This document shows, one piece after another, positions 55,512 to 64,000 of a stretch of DNA of 64,000 nucleotides. The notes under the pieces are model-generated. The model did not search any database, was not told the DNA's origin, and saw only the letters and a program-made list of their open reading frames with translations. This stretch comes from Paraglaciecola mesophila (lineage in GTDB: Bacteria > Pseudomonadota > Gammaproteobacteria > Enterobacterales > Alteromonadaceae), in NCBI RefSeq assembly GCF_009906955.1, contig NZ_CP047656.1, forward strand, positions 1,488,001-1,552,000. Reading direction: 5' to 3'. How positions within the stretch are numbered: position 1 is the first letter of the stretch; each line of letters starts with the position of its first letter. A program made the translations under genes and the position numbers.

Positions 55512-56379
55512 ATGGCGATTAAAGCACTAAGAACCTCAGTACGTTGACGATCTGCAAGGATATGACTCGCTACGCATGGCGTATATTGACGAGGGTACCA
55601 AGTCGGCTGAGTACACATTTCTTTGTCTGCACGGCGAGCCTTCATGGAGTTACTTATATCGAAAAATGATCCCTGTATTTACTGAAGCCGGACACCGTGT
55701 CATTGCACCAGATCTATTTGGATTTGGCCGTTCAGACAAGCCTGTTGAAGAATCAGTTTACAATTTTGAGTTCCACAGAAACAGCCTGATTAAATTAATT
55801 GAGCATTTGGATCTCAAGAATGTGGTGCTGGTTTGCCAAGACTGGGGTGGCTTTCTAGGGCTAACCCTACCGATGGATATGCAAGACAGGTTCAAAAAAC
55901 TCATTGTTATGAATACGGGACTAGGAACTGGTGAGCCGCTAACAGAAGCCGCAAAACAGTGGATTGGTTTTTGCTCCAGTGTGCCGGAAGTCCCGGTAGG
56001 TGGTTTGCTTGCTGTTGACGCAGGCGCTGCCCTAACGCCTCTGGATGTTGTAGCTTATGACGCACCGTTCCCTGATAACAGCTATAAAGCAGGCGTAAGG
56101 AAATTTCCTAAAATGATCCCAACCGACGAAAACGATGATGCCGTCAGATACGGTCTTCGCGCTATCGAGTACTGGTCGAACACTTGGGAGGGTGATAGCT
56201 TCATGGCAATCGGAATGAAAGATGCGGTACTAGGCGAGCCTGCAATGATGGCACTGAAAAGTGTAATTAACGGCTGCCCAGAGCCGATGAAAATAGCCGA
56301 AGCTGGCCACTTTGTTCAGGAGTATGGCGTTGAAGTGGCAGAACAAGCTCTCGCTCATTTTGGGCTAGATCTACAGTAA
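55512..56379 (+). pseudogene. Haloalkane dehalogenase with damaged 5' end
   Basis: An ATG at 55512 gives MAIKALRTS and then a frameshift; the frame resumes as YVDDLQGYDSLRMAYIDEG, so about 15 codons near residue 10 seem deleted and the frame lost. From the next ATG at 55576 there are 267 residues with every active-site element: LHGEPSWSYLYRK (oxyanion loop), CQDWGGFLGL (nucleophile Asp89 in this numbering), GMKDAVLGEP (acid, Asp216) and AEAGHFVQEYG (His245). The enzyme would cleave carbon-halogen bonds. Whether the short form folds is uncertain; wild-type length is about 300. Confidence 0.78.
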
Positions 56380-56557
56380 AATTTACGCCCTACTGGGAAA
56401 GCGCAATATGAAACTTAAAATAGTGAATATTGCGCGCCACAAACCACAACTTTGGATTTAAGTATTCAGTAAAACTCACAACAAAACGTCAAATAACCTC
56501 TTGATAAATCAAAGTGATCGCTACGCTTTATCGTTCTACTGGTATTAAGGTATAGAA

Positions 56558-56947
56558 ATGTTTAAGAAATTCGTTCAAATTACAGCACTGTTTAATTTCC
56601 CCATCGCAATTGGGATCATGATTCCTGAGCTTCTTTCTCCGCAGGCTAGCTCATTCATTATTACGCTTGTACTTGCATCTTTCTTGATTTGTATTGGTGC
56701 AGCGCTTCTTTGGGCTGTTTCGGATTTACCCCGACGTGCTCCAATTATTGTCTGGAACGGGCTTGTACGACTTTTCGGTTTTGTTGTTGTCACGTACGCA
56801 GCATCGTCAGGTATGGCACCGACATTGTTTATCCCAATAGCGGTTATGGACTTAATTACTGCCGCCATCTATGTATTAGGAAGTGCCAAAACAACAGGCA
56901 TCCCCGTATCTTCTCTAATTATTGGCAAGTCTAATCCTTATCAGTAA
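56558..56947 (+). CDS. Small four-helix membrane protein, unknown
   Basis: 129 residues, not recognised. Four hydrophobic segments (about 5-25, 34-55, 66-85 and 90-110) suggest an integral inner-membrane protein with short loops. A GC-weak promoter region and no ribosome site of note precede it. Same strand as the dehalogenase, 178 bp downstream, so it need not be in one operon. Confidence 0.6.
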   Translation: MFKKFVQITALFNFPIAIGIMIPELLSPQASSFIITLVLASFLICIGAALLWAVSDLPRRAPIIVWNGLVRLFGFVVVTYAASSGMAPTLFIPIAVMDLITAAIYVLGSAKTTGIPVSSLIIGKSNPYQ

Positions 56948-57705
56948 CCCAACGAATATGTCTGTAACCATATGAGTGGATTGGTTACCTTTAACAGACA
57001 AAAATTTATATTTATGTCACCACTCGTGTTACCTAAATTTTCGTTTTTTGATCAGGGCTCAACGTTAACACTACCCCAGTCGTAAATAGCGAACGGTGTC
57101 GTAGATGCTTTTATTCGCGTTTAAGAGATGCATCTAATGGTACCGTCTAAAACAAAGGTTAAGGAACGCACTGTTGAAGGTATCCTAAAAAACTGAGCGA
57201 GACCGGCGAACCCGTATGATTTGATATGAATTAGCGACACGATTCTATATCGTAGAGGTTCGTACTTTAACGATTGTCCCCCATCTTCGCCACACGAACG
57301 TAAGACACACAAACGTGAAAAGCTTATCTAGTTCGCCGAGCGTGTATGGGATATTGATAATGGTTGTGGCGATGAGGAAATTGCTAAGGCAATAGATAAT
57401 GGTTTATCGCTTTGCATTATTAGTAAACTAATCTCAAACCACTTAACGTGGTTGCAGATAATATTAGCCTCATGAGTGGAAGATATCACCTGTACAGCAG
57501 CTTTAGAGCAAATGGAAATAGACTAGACTCACTAAACCGAAAACGATCTAAGAGCCTTAACGGCCTTGTATGCATTGGTAGAAGCTATCAATCTCAAATC
57601 CGACATGTTAATCGTCATTGCGCGCTATTTTCACTGATATAAGGCTCATAAACAATCGATGCTTCACCTAAGGCTCTTGATCTCTGTTCACATCAGATTA
57701 TACAA
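56948..57705. other. Gene-free, possibly decayed region
   Basis: About 760 bp with no intact gene. Short coding-like scraps: RVWDIDNGCGDEEIAKAIDN near 57340 and LRALTALYALVEAINLKSDM near 57550, broken by stops. This fits an eroded gene, family not identifiable. No repeat ends or attachment sites seen. Confidence 0.4.
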
Positions 57706-57731
57706 ACAAAAAAAGAGGCCAAGCTGGCCCC
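57706..57731 (-). terminator. Rho-independent terminator
   Basis: GGCCA-AGC-TGGCC stem followed on the minus strand by a seven-T run; about 100 bp after the quinone oxidoreductase stop. Confidence 0.75.
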
Positions 57732-57832
57732 TTGAACGCTAGCATGATTGGCTAGCAACGCTATCAACACGCAGAAGTCACGTATTAATCGAAAAGTGTG
57801 TGCTTATGCACAAAACACCTTCATTCGATAAA

Positions 57833-58819
57833 TTAGATATCGATAACTACTTTACCTAGTCCTTGACCACTGGCTAGACGATCATGGGCTTTGCCCACTT
57901 CTTCTAGACTAAAAGACAGGTCATCCAACACTGGGCGTAAGTGCCCTGCTTCAATTATGTCGGTTAGGGTTGCCAAAATTTGACCATGCACTTCTCGCTT
58001 ATGATCATGCAACATAGGGATAAGCATGAAAACAACATGCAGAGAAAGTCCTTTGAAATGTGCGTTGGTTAAATCTAACTCTAGCAAAGATACCGTCGTC
58101 GCGATCTGCGCATTTAAAGCAGCGGCCTCAAACGAATTCAGTAGATTTGCGCCCCCAACTGAATCAAAAACAACATCAAACCCTTTACCCTGTGTGTGCT
58201 TTTGCACGTAATCTGCAACGGTTTCTGTTTTGTAATTAATGCCTGTTGCGCCTAATTCTTCAATAAGGTTCAATTGGTTTTCACCACCGCCAGTTGAAAA
58301 GACATTCGCACCGAAGTAACGAGCTAATTGCACTGCAATATGACCAACGCCGCCAGAGCCACCGTGCACTAACACATTTTGACCTTCTTTAACTTGGGCT
58401 CTTTGGAGACCTTCGTAAGCGGTTATTGCCACTAATGGTAAGGCAGCCGCTTCGCGCATAGAAAGATTTTTAGGTTTATGCGCGATGAGTTTACTGTCTG
58501 CTAGCATGTATTCAGCGAGCGTACCCTGTAGGTCAGCTAGACCACCAGCACAACCATAAACTTCATCGCCAGGTGCGTAATCAGTCACCCCTTGACCGAC
58601 CGCTTCGATGGTGCCAGCGAAATCCATACCGAGAACAGCAGGTGCAGATGGTGACAATGGTAAGTCAGGCCCCATTTGTCTGATCATCATGTCAACTGTA
58701 TTCACACTGCTTGCAACAACGCGGACTAGCACATGACCAGGCTTAAGCTCTGGCTTAGCTAGTACGGTAGGTTTAAAAACACTTGAATCACCAAATTCAT
58801 TAACAATCATCGCTTTCAT
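57833..58819 (-). CDS. NADP-dependent quinone oxidoreductase (MDR/zeta-crystallin type)
   Basis: 328 residues of the medium-chain dehydrogenase family without zinc ligands. N-terminal GroES-like half with VLGMDFAGTIEAVGQGV, and the Rossmann half with VLVHGGSGGVGHIAVQLARYFGANVF. Reduces quinones or activated double bonds with NADPH. ATG at 58819 is preceded by AAAGGCCC; a GTG directly before it is less likely. Divergent from a LysR regulator 106 bp away. Confidence 0.88.
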   Translation of the reverse strand: MKAMIVNEFGDSSVFKPTVLAKPELKPGHVLVRVVASSVNTVDMMIRQMGPDLPLSPSAPAVLGMDFAGTIEAVGQGVTDYAPGDEVYGCAGGLADLQGTLAEYMLADSKLIAHKPKNLSMREAAALPLVAITAYEGLQRAQVKEGQNVLVHGGSGGVGHIAVQLARYFGANVFSTGGGENQLNLIEELGATGINYKTETVADYVQKHTQGKGFDVVFDSVGGANLLNSFEAAALNAQIATTVSLLELDLTNAHFKGLSLHVVFMLIPMLHDHKREVHGQILATLTDIIEAGHLRPVLDDLSFSLEEVGKAHDRLASGQGLGKVVIDI

Positions 58820-58924
58820 CACATGGGCCTTTTATTGGTTAAGAATGTGCATTGTAACCGCTGCACTTTGTGGTGATAATCGGGCAATGTATACAATCAG
58901 TTTTTAGATTTAGTTGATAATAGA

Positions 58925-59830
58925 ATGAATATTGAACACCTTAAGCTTTTCGTGCGTATCGCTAGGACCTGCAACATCAGTGCTGCGGGCCAAGAACAAG
59001 ACTTGTCACCCGCTGTGGCCAGCGCATATATAAGCAAGCTAGAAGAAAATTTAGGCGTACGTCTTGTGCATCGTACGACGCGTAAGGTGTCATTAACCGA
59101 AGAAGGTGAAGCGTTTTTACCTCATGCAGAAGAGATACTGACCAATATTGAAACCGCGCGAGCATCTATTGGTGACGGAGAGCACAACCCTAAAGGTGTT
59201 TTAAGAGTGACTGCTCCAGCCTCTTTTGGGCGTATGCACATTGTGCCCGCATTAGAAGAATTTTTAGCGCGCTACCCTGAACTGTCGGTAGATTTTCGCT
59301 TTAATGACTCCATTGTCGATTTAGTCGAAGGCGGTTTTGATATCGCTATTCGCGATGCCGCGTTGAAAGACTCTAACCTGATTGCACGTAAATTAGCGCC
59401 TGATCGTAGAATTGTATGTGCTTCCCCAAAATATATTAAAGAATATGGCGAACCAAAAACGCCACAAGATATTGCTAACCATCAATGTGTTAATTTGATG
59501 GGGCTAGATACGTGGGAATTCGAGGCAGAAAAAGGGTCTATCAGTGTAAAAGCCGATGGTAAAATTCGAATCGATAATGGCGAAGCAGTTAGGGATGCTG
59601 GTATTGAAGGTGCTGGCCTTGTTATGTCGTCTATCTGGTGTGCTTATCAAGCACTACAATCAGGTCAACTTGTGCAAGTACTAAAAGAATATCCAATGGT
59701 ATCAAAAACAGCAATTTGGGCGGTCTACCCGAGCAATCGCCAGTTAGCGCCAAAAGTCAGAGCATTTATAGATTTCTTTTTGGATTATTATGGGCAAACT
59801 CCTTATTGGGAAAAGGCTATAGAAGATTAA
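58925..59830 (+). CDS. LysR-family transcriptional regulator
   Basis: 301 residues. Helix-turn-helix LFVRIARTCNISAAGQEQDL with SAYISKLEENLGVRLVHRTTRKVSLTEEG, then the effector-binding domain from about residue 90. Very probably controls the divergent quinone oxidoreductase. No distinguishing effector motif. Confidence 0.9.
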   Translation: MNIEHLKLFVRIARTCNISAAGQEQDLSPAVASAYISKLEENLGVRLVHRTTRKVSLTEEGEAFLPHAEEILTNIETARASIGDGEHNPKGVLRVTAPASFGRMHIVPALEEFLARYPELSVDFRFNDSIVDLVEGGFDIAIRDAALKDSNLIARKLAPDRRIVCASPKYIKEYGEPKTPQDIANHQCVNLMGLDTWEFEAEKGSISVKADGKIRIDNGEAVRDAGIEGAGLVMSSIWCAYQALQSGQLVQVLKEYPMVSKTAIWAVYPSNRQLAPKVRAFIDFFLDYYGQTPYWEKAIED

Positions 59831-60029
59831 GCAAAACTTTGAGTTCTCAAAATGGCGTGTTTGCTTTTCTATTAGTGAAATAAACCATGATGTGGCTCTA
59901 GGATATTTCCCCTTATTTGATTGACAAAGTAGGTCATCGTCCCTATCTCTTTTGTAAGTCTGGCAAACCATAAATAAGTATACCGTTTATCGTTTGCGTC
60001 AGGTTTTTCCATCATTTGAAGGAGTTATT

Positions 60030-60275
60030 ATGCTAGGCGAAAATCATTCACTAAATAGCGATTTCCCAGAATTAAAAGACACCATAGCGGCATTGAATAA
60101 GAACGACACCACATTTGCAGAAAAAGCCAAAGAATATGAAGAACTGGACAAGGAGATCCGCGTATTAGAGCTTAAAGATGCGCCGATTGATGACGAAGCC
60201 ATGCACCAATTGAAGCACGACAGAGCGGTATTAAAAGATGTGCTTTATCAACGTTTATTGAGTGAAAGTAAATAA
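60030..60275 (+). CDS. YdcH family protein (DUF465)
   Basis: 81 residues from the ATG at 60030, with GGAG six bases before. It is a helical hairpin: HSLNSDFPELKDTIAALNKN, KAKEYEELDKEIRVLELKD and HQLKHDRAVLKDVLYQRL, the DUF465 pattern. Function unknown, cytoplasmic. Not in an operon. Confidence 0.85.
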   Translation: MLGENHSLNSDFPELKDTIAALNKNDTTFAEKAKEYEELDKEIRVLELKDAPIDDEAMHQLKHDRAVLKDVLYQRLLSESK

Positions 60276-60293
60276 CAGATATGGGCATTTAGA

Positions 60294-60318
60294 GGGTGAA
60301 GTACATGGTATTTCACCC
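60294..60318 (+). terminator. Possible terminator after the YdcH-family gene
   Basis: GGGTGAA and TTCACCC pair (7 bp) around an 11-nt loop; the following sequence CATGTTTTGC is only moderately T-rich. Confidence 0.4.
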
Positions 60319-60345
60319 CATGTTTTGCTATTTGCAATAGACTTC

Positions 60346-61158
60346 TTATCCAGACGTAATACGCTGTATAATTTGGTCCATTGTGCTCATGAGTGCCGTG
60401 TTCTTTTGTTCATTGAGCGCGTCAGGATGAGGTTGAGCAAATTGGGCAATATCATTGTCGTAATATTGGCCGGAAGCGTCTATAAATTCATCCGATAATG
60501 CCGCTCTACTTAAAATATCCGCGCCAACACGTAAATCACTACCAGCCATCCCATAAGCATCTTTGACCATCTTACTACCTAGCAACGATTTAGGGTTGAC
60601 CGAGACAACCACAGGTCCCTTTTCAGCTAACGACAACCCTAGCTGACGAGACCACATCGTTAGCGCAAGCTTACTTTGCGCATAGGCTTGTGAATCATTT
60701 AGCACTTGTTGACCGGCTAACGCCGCCAAACTAACCGGCGCCTGTGCTGCTGAGGATACATTCACCACGCGAGAACTTCTATCAAGTATTGGCAGTAATG
60801 CTTTTGTTAGGATATAGGGTGCGAGAGTATTGACCACAAATCTTACATCTAGCTTATCTTCAGTCATGCTGGAGGGCACTTTAAACACGCCCGCATTATT
60901 AATCACCGCATCAAGTGAACGGTACTTTGCTTTAATGGTGCTTGCTAGCTTGGTTACATCATCCAAATTCGCCATATCAGCCAAATAGCACGGGGCTTTA
61001 TTAGTGGTTGCACCAGCACTTAACGTTATTTGTGCATCTTTTAATTTACTACTGTTTCGACCATGTAACAGAACAGTATGACCTGCAGATAGCAACATTT
61101 TTGCAGTCTCAAAACCTATGCCATCTGTGGCACCTGTCACTAAAATTGTTTTACTCAT
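60346..61158 (-). CDS. Short-chain dehydrogenase/reductase
   Basis: 270 residues. ILVTGATDGIGFETAKMLLS (cofactor motif), DAVINNAGVFKVPS, and NDSQAYAQSKLALTMWSRQL, where the Tyr-x-x-x-Lys pair is YAQSK. Resembles retinol-dehydrogenase-like or WW-domain-oxidoreductase-like SDRs of unknown substrate. Third SDR of the region; not close to the other two. Confidence 0.85.
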   Translation of the reverse strand: MSKTILVTGATDGIGFETAKMLLSAGHTVLLHGRNSSKLKDAQITLSAGATTNKAPCYLADMANLDDVTKLASTIKAKYRSLDAVINNAGVFKVPSSMTEDKLDVRFVVNTLAPYILTKALLPILDRSSRVVNVSSAAQAPVSLAALAGQQVLNDSQAYAQSKLALTMWSRQLGLSLAEKGPVVVSVNPKSLLGSKMVKDAYGMAGSDLRVGADILSRAALSDEFIDASGQYYDNDIAQFAQPHPDALNEQKNTALMSTMDQIIQRITSG

Positions 61159-61669
61159 AACTGTCTCTCCAAGAGGTTAAAAAATTTTTAGCGATCACTC
61201 GCAATGCATTTGCTTTCTTTCGTTTTGTGTTAAACATCAGCGCTGCATTTAGCAAACCTTATTAAATTAACACTCCAGTATCTCCTTGATAATGAGCAAT
61301 CCAGGGGAATCAGTATTTAGAATTAGTTAATAATGACCAAAGAAGCAGGACAAACAAGGCCGTAATTGGCACAGAATTTAGAACCCCATAGGATTGGAGT
61401 ATAAAGGAGATTCCTAGTCATAATTATTCAAGGTGTAAGGCGTAAATCCTATGCCTAGCGCACGACACAATCACCCACCGTGCTGTAACGTCTGGCATCT
61501 AACATCCGGAAACCTATAGAGAAATTACTCATAGAATAATTCTTTTTCTTTGTTAAAAGCGATTTACAATCTGTCAACATTGCCTTATATTCGAGTCAAT
61601 AGGGTAACTTTTTCGCCCGCACATCCACTAAAATATACGATTAGCTCATATTTAGGAAGCCAACTCATT
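61159..61669. other. Gene-free stretch before the XRE operon
   Basis: 511 bp with no open frame of credible composition. Contains an AT-rich leader for the XRE gene on the right and the SDR promoter on the left. Nothing repetitive or recognisable apart from a short dyad GGATTGGAG/TCCTAGTC-like that I would not build on. Confidence 0.4.
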
Positions 61670-61936
61670 ATGTCTCGTAGAAAAAAGTTCAGCGGTGTAC
61701 AACTTAAATCGCTTCGCAAAGAAGCTGGATACACCCAAGGCGAACTGGCAATACGGGTTGGTATCAGCCGAGAAACAGTTTCTGCTATAGAAAATGAAAA
61801 ACCCGAAACGATGAACAGTATTGGGGTTGAGGTAATCAGTAAGTGGTGGGCGGTTTGCCGCCAAAAAGCGTCAGAACAAACCCGTGAATCTTTCTTTTCA
61901 ACAGTCATGGATTATTTCGGCTTCAATCACAGCTAA
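61670..61936 (+). CDS. Cro/C1 (XRE)-type helix-turn-helix protein
   Basis: 88 residues from ATG at 61670 (TTAGGAAGCC upstream). Helix-turn-helix LKSLRKEAGYTQGELAIRVGISRETVSAIENEKPET matches small XRE regulators that also resemble antitoxins. The last base of its stop overlaps the A of the next ATG (TAATG), so the membrane protein downstream is translationally coupled. DNA target unknown; self-regulation is likely. Confidence 0.83.
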   Translation: MSRRKKFSGVQLKSLRKEAGYTQGELAIRVGISRETVSAIENEKPETMNSIGVEVISKWWAVCRQKASEQTRESFFSTVMDYFGFNHS

Positions 61937-62646
61937 TGCTAGTTCGCGCGTACCTACCCAAGATAATGACAGCCCTCTTTGGAGGGCTTTTTATCGCCGC
62001 GGGAATTTTAACCTTTCAAAATCCAGCGGCATTCGATATTTTATTCATAGCTATTTTGATATTTACTGCGAGCATTTGTAAAAACGACACTGATGTACTT
62101 GGTGTTATAACGATTATTTTATTGCTACGCGCACTTGATGAGACAGTTTGGTTTTTTATAAATGGTAACGTTGAAACTAAATTTTTACTGTATTCATTCG
62201 GCCTAGGGATCTCCTATTATTTGAGACATGACTGGGCTGCTAAATTATTATTGGTTGTTACGCTGATAATTTCAGCTATAGAAATTTACTGGTTTATTAC
62301 CGAGTACCCACCGCCAGAAATTTACTGGAATGTAGCGCTAATAATTGTCACTCTAATTGCTAGGAATCTTATATTTTCTAGAGTAAGCATCACTGAAAGT
62401 TGGTTTAATTTAAGTTCTAAATCAATAAATTTAGATTGGACAATATTTAGGTTATACGGGTTGTCTCTTATTGTACAAGTATTAGTTGTCTTGGAGTATT
62501 TAATAAGACACCTAACTAACTCCCCCCAAGTAGTTTTTTTCTATTATGCGAACCCTTACATAATGCAGGTAATTTCAATGTTAGCGATATGGGTAACATT
62601 CCAAGAAAGTTATAAGCTCCTCCTGCCAAGATTATTAAAAGCCTAA
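61936..62646 (+). CDS. Multi-spanning membrane protein, unknown
   Basis: 236 residues, about seven hydrophobic segments, not matched to any family. Notable: few charged residues in the helices, a conserved-looking YWFITEYPPPEIYWN loop near 115-130, and basic caps. Coupled to the XRE gene before it and 80 bp before the repeat protein. Could be a transporter or an immunity/anchoring protein for the neighbouring repeat protein; neither is shown. Confidence 0.6.
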   Translation: MLVRAYLPKIMTALFGGLFIAAGILTFQNPAAFDILFIAILIFTASICKNDTDVLGVITIILLLRALDETVWFFINGNVETKFLLYSFGLGISYYLRHDWAAKLLLVVTLIISAIEIYWFITEYPPPEIYWNVALIIVTLIARNLIFSRVSITESWFNLSSKSINLDWTIFRLYGLSLIVQVLVVLEYLIRHLTNSPQVVFFYYANPYIMQVISMLAIWVTFQESYKLLLPRLLKA

Positions 62647-62726
62647 AACTCCACATCTGCTGATAAAAACGACATAATCTAATTTGCGAATATTCGCTTT
62701 AAATATGATAAGTCGAGGAAGTACAG

Positions 62727-63482
62727 ATGAAGAAAATAATTTTGGCCGTTGGTTTTTCACTTTTTTCAGTTGCTGCAAATAGCTCTAATGATAATAGAAA
62801 AGAATATATTAATTATATTTGTAATTCACAACTTACAGTTAATATCGCTCACAATTTTTCGGCTATAAATAATGACTCAGCTAGTAAGTCACTCACATCA
62901 GCTATGGTCAGCGGAAAAATGAAACCACCTGTTCTCGCTATGGTTAGCGGGAAAATGAAACCACCTGTACTCGCTATGGTTAGCGGGAAAATGAAACCAC
63001 ATGTAATCGCTATGGTTAGCGGGAAAATGAAGCCACCTGTACTCGCTATGGTTAGCGGGAAAATGAAGCCACCTGTACTCGCTATGGTTAGCGGGAAAAT
63101 GAAACCACCTGTACTCGCTATAGTTAGTGGGAAATTGAAACCACCTGTTCTGGCTATGGTTAGCGGGAAAATGAAACCACCTGTTCTGGCTATGGTTAGT
63201 GGTAAAATGAAACCACCAGTACTGGCTATGGTTAGCGGTAAAATGAAACCACCTGTTCTGGCTATGGTTAGCGGGAAAATGAAGCCACCTGTCCTCGCTA
63301 TGGTTAGCGGGAAAATGAAACCACCTGTTCTGGCTATGGTTAGTGGTAAAATGAAACCACCTGTACTCGCTATGGTTAGCGGGAAAATGAAACCACCAGT
63401 ACTGGCTATGGTTAGCGGTAAAATGAAACCACCTGTTCTGGCTATGGTTAGCGGTAAAATGAAACCACCTGTACTCGCCTAA
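62727..63482 (+). CDS. Secreted 12-residue-repeat protein, unknown
   Basis: 251 residues. Signal peptide MKKIILAVGFSLFSVAA (cleavage before NSS), then a 42-residue polar linker with one Cys, then 16 perfect-length 12-residue units MVSGKMKPPVLA from residue 60 to the last residue. Variants: unit 3 (PH, I for L) and unit 7 (I for M, L for M). Each unit has two Lys and no acid, so the mature repeat domain is strongly basic (+32) and Pro-rich. Synonymous differences between units show selection on protein sequence. No homolog recognised. Possible secreted cationic peptide array, adhesin or multi-peptide precursor. Confidence 0.75.
   Translation: MKKIILAVGFSLFSVAANSSNDNRKEYINYICNSQLTVNIAHNFSAINNDSASKSLTSAMVSGKMKPPVLAMVSGKMKPPVLAMVSGKMKPHVIAMVSGKMKPPVLAMVSGKMKPPVLAMVSGKMKPPVLAIVSGKLKPPVLAMVSGKMKPPVLAMVSGKMKPPVLAMVSGKMKPPVLAMVSGKMKPPVLAMVSGKMKPPVLAMVSGKMKPPVLAMVSGKMKPPVLAMVSGKMKPPVLAMVSGKMKPPVLA
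62904..63479 (+). repeat. Sixteen tandem 36-bp coding repeats
   Basis: Unit begins ATGGTTAGCGGGAAAATGAA and codes MVSGKMKPPVLA. Third positions vary (GGG/GGT, GTA/GTT/GTC, CTC/CTG, CCT/CCA) while nearly all amino acids stay fixed. Because 36 is a multiple of 3, the opposite strand is also open and has no meaning. Confidence 0.93.
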
Positions 63483-63535
63483 TTGCAAAAGACAAAAGTA
63501 CAATAAAACACCAGATACCAGTTAAAAATAAGATT

Positions 63536-63560
63536 AGCCTCACTGGATGAGGCTGACTTT
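63536..63560 (+). terminator. Possible terminator after the repeat gene
   Basis: AGCCTCA and TGAGGCT pair (7 bp, 5-nt loop), followed by GACTTTAC. Weak T-run. Confidence 0.45.
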
Positions 63561-63764
63561 ACAGTGTAATCACCACCAATATCGAGCCTTAAATAGGTAA
63601 TTATCCCACCCAAACTAACCGCAAAAAATGTGAAATTAATTCACCTTGTGGAATCCATTCCACATTTGTTCGCATACACTGCGCCTGACAATAGAAAAAC
63701 AGAGTTTTTTTATATGCTGTTTTAGCTCTGTTGTAGTTTCAATAATATTATGAGGAATAAAAGC

Positions 63765-64000
63765 ATGTATATCACAGGTGCAGATCTTAGAAAAATGAGA
63801 CAAGACGCTGGTTTAACTACGGTTAAAATGGCAAAACTTGCTAATGTTAAAACACGTAAAACCTATGAAAACTGGGAAAAAGAAATTGGCAGCCCTAGCA
63901 TGAACCAATTCATTGCTATGTGTGTTGGTTGTAATTACAACTCTTCGAAGTTTGTAAAGTTAGCGATTGAACGTCAAGATCCTACTCAACAACTAAATAT
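63765..64000 (+). CDS. XRE-like helix-turn-helix protein (3' end cut by window)
   Basis: The first 78 codons (MYITGADLRKMRQDAGLTTV ...) contain a helix-turn-helix-like pattern KMAKLANVKTRKTYENWEKE. Start supported by TGAGGAATAAAAGC before the ATG. The C-terminal part is outside. Resembles plasmid or phage-type regulators; different from the XRE gene at 61670. Confidence 0.7.
   Translation, partial: MYITGADLRKMRQDAGLTTVKMAKLANVKTRKTYENWEKEIGSPSMNQFIAMCVGCNYNSSKFVKLAIERQDPTQQLN

Noticed and set aside
57448..57642. 64-codon plus-strand frame
   Set aside because: No motif; an adjacent frame has a better coding look but is full of stops, so I call the whole region decayed.
62898..63503. Long open frame on the minus strand across the repeat gene (Trp/His-rich repeat)
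   Set aside because: It is the mirror of a 36-bp repeat whose period is divisible by three; it has no signal peptide or ribosome site and no ordinary composition.

Overview
The window reads as chromosomal DNA of a marine gammaproteobacterium of the Alteromonadales, probably Alteromonadaceae (Glaciecola/Paraglaciecola/Alteromonas-like). This is inferred from the protein families, moderate GC, the prfB-lysS pair, the prkA-yeaH-ycgB trio and a MetJ-controlled NhaC-type methionine transporter. No rRNA, tRNA, CRISPR array or intact insertion sequence was seen.

Layout. 1-7.5 kb: a cut monothiol glutaredoxin, Fe superoxide dismutase, the prkA-yeaH-ycgB stress operon, then three small conserved genes (VF530, a zinc metallopeptidase, YacL). 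8-16.3 kb: a heavy-metal resistance block on the minus strand (RND efflux pump czcCBA, a His/Cys-rich periplasmic protein, a CzcD-type exporter, DUF3703, a second CDF-like protein). It faces a divergent CadR-like MerR regulator across a textbook 19-bp-spacer MerR promoter. 16.9-33.9 kb: ordinary metabolism and transport, namely a cupin, a choice-of-anchor lipoprotein, a Na+/H+ antiporter, MetT behind two met boxes, alpha-amylase, GlcG-like protein, aldo/keto reductase, and an unsaturated fatty-acid degradation module (FadH, dienoyl-CoA isomerase, acyl-CoA synthetase, TetR).

34.2-36.1 kb is the standout: ten tandem copies of a ~70-nt two-hairpin RNA. Each has its own conserved promoter-like GAACTA-N15/16-GTCATAA element, which resembles sigma-E promoters, and its own Rho-independent terminator. 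I read it as an undescribed multicopy small-RNA array. The central copies sit in a ~173-bp tandem unit. The outer copies have unrelated spacers but keep the promoter and RNA, which argues for function.

36.2-49.5 kb is core genome: gshA, an M16 protease, an Hpt protein, an RluA-type pseudouridine synthase, panE, lysS, prfB (with its programmed +1 frameshift), argS and prfC. 49.7-61.2 kb is accessory and partly decaying: an AbiE type IV toxin-antitoxin pair with duplicated operator palindromes, a broken ardA antirestriction gene, several short-chain dehydrogenases, a broken SnoaL-like gene, a 5'-damaged haloalkane dehalogenase, and TetR/LysR regulators. The right end (61.7-64 kb) holds a Cro/XRE regulator coupled to a membrane protein, then a secreted protein made of sixteen 12-residue repeats (MVSGKMKPPVLA), then another XRE-like gene cut by the window edge. 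This is a second candidate novel locus.
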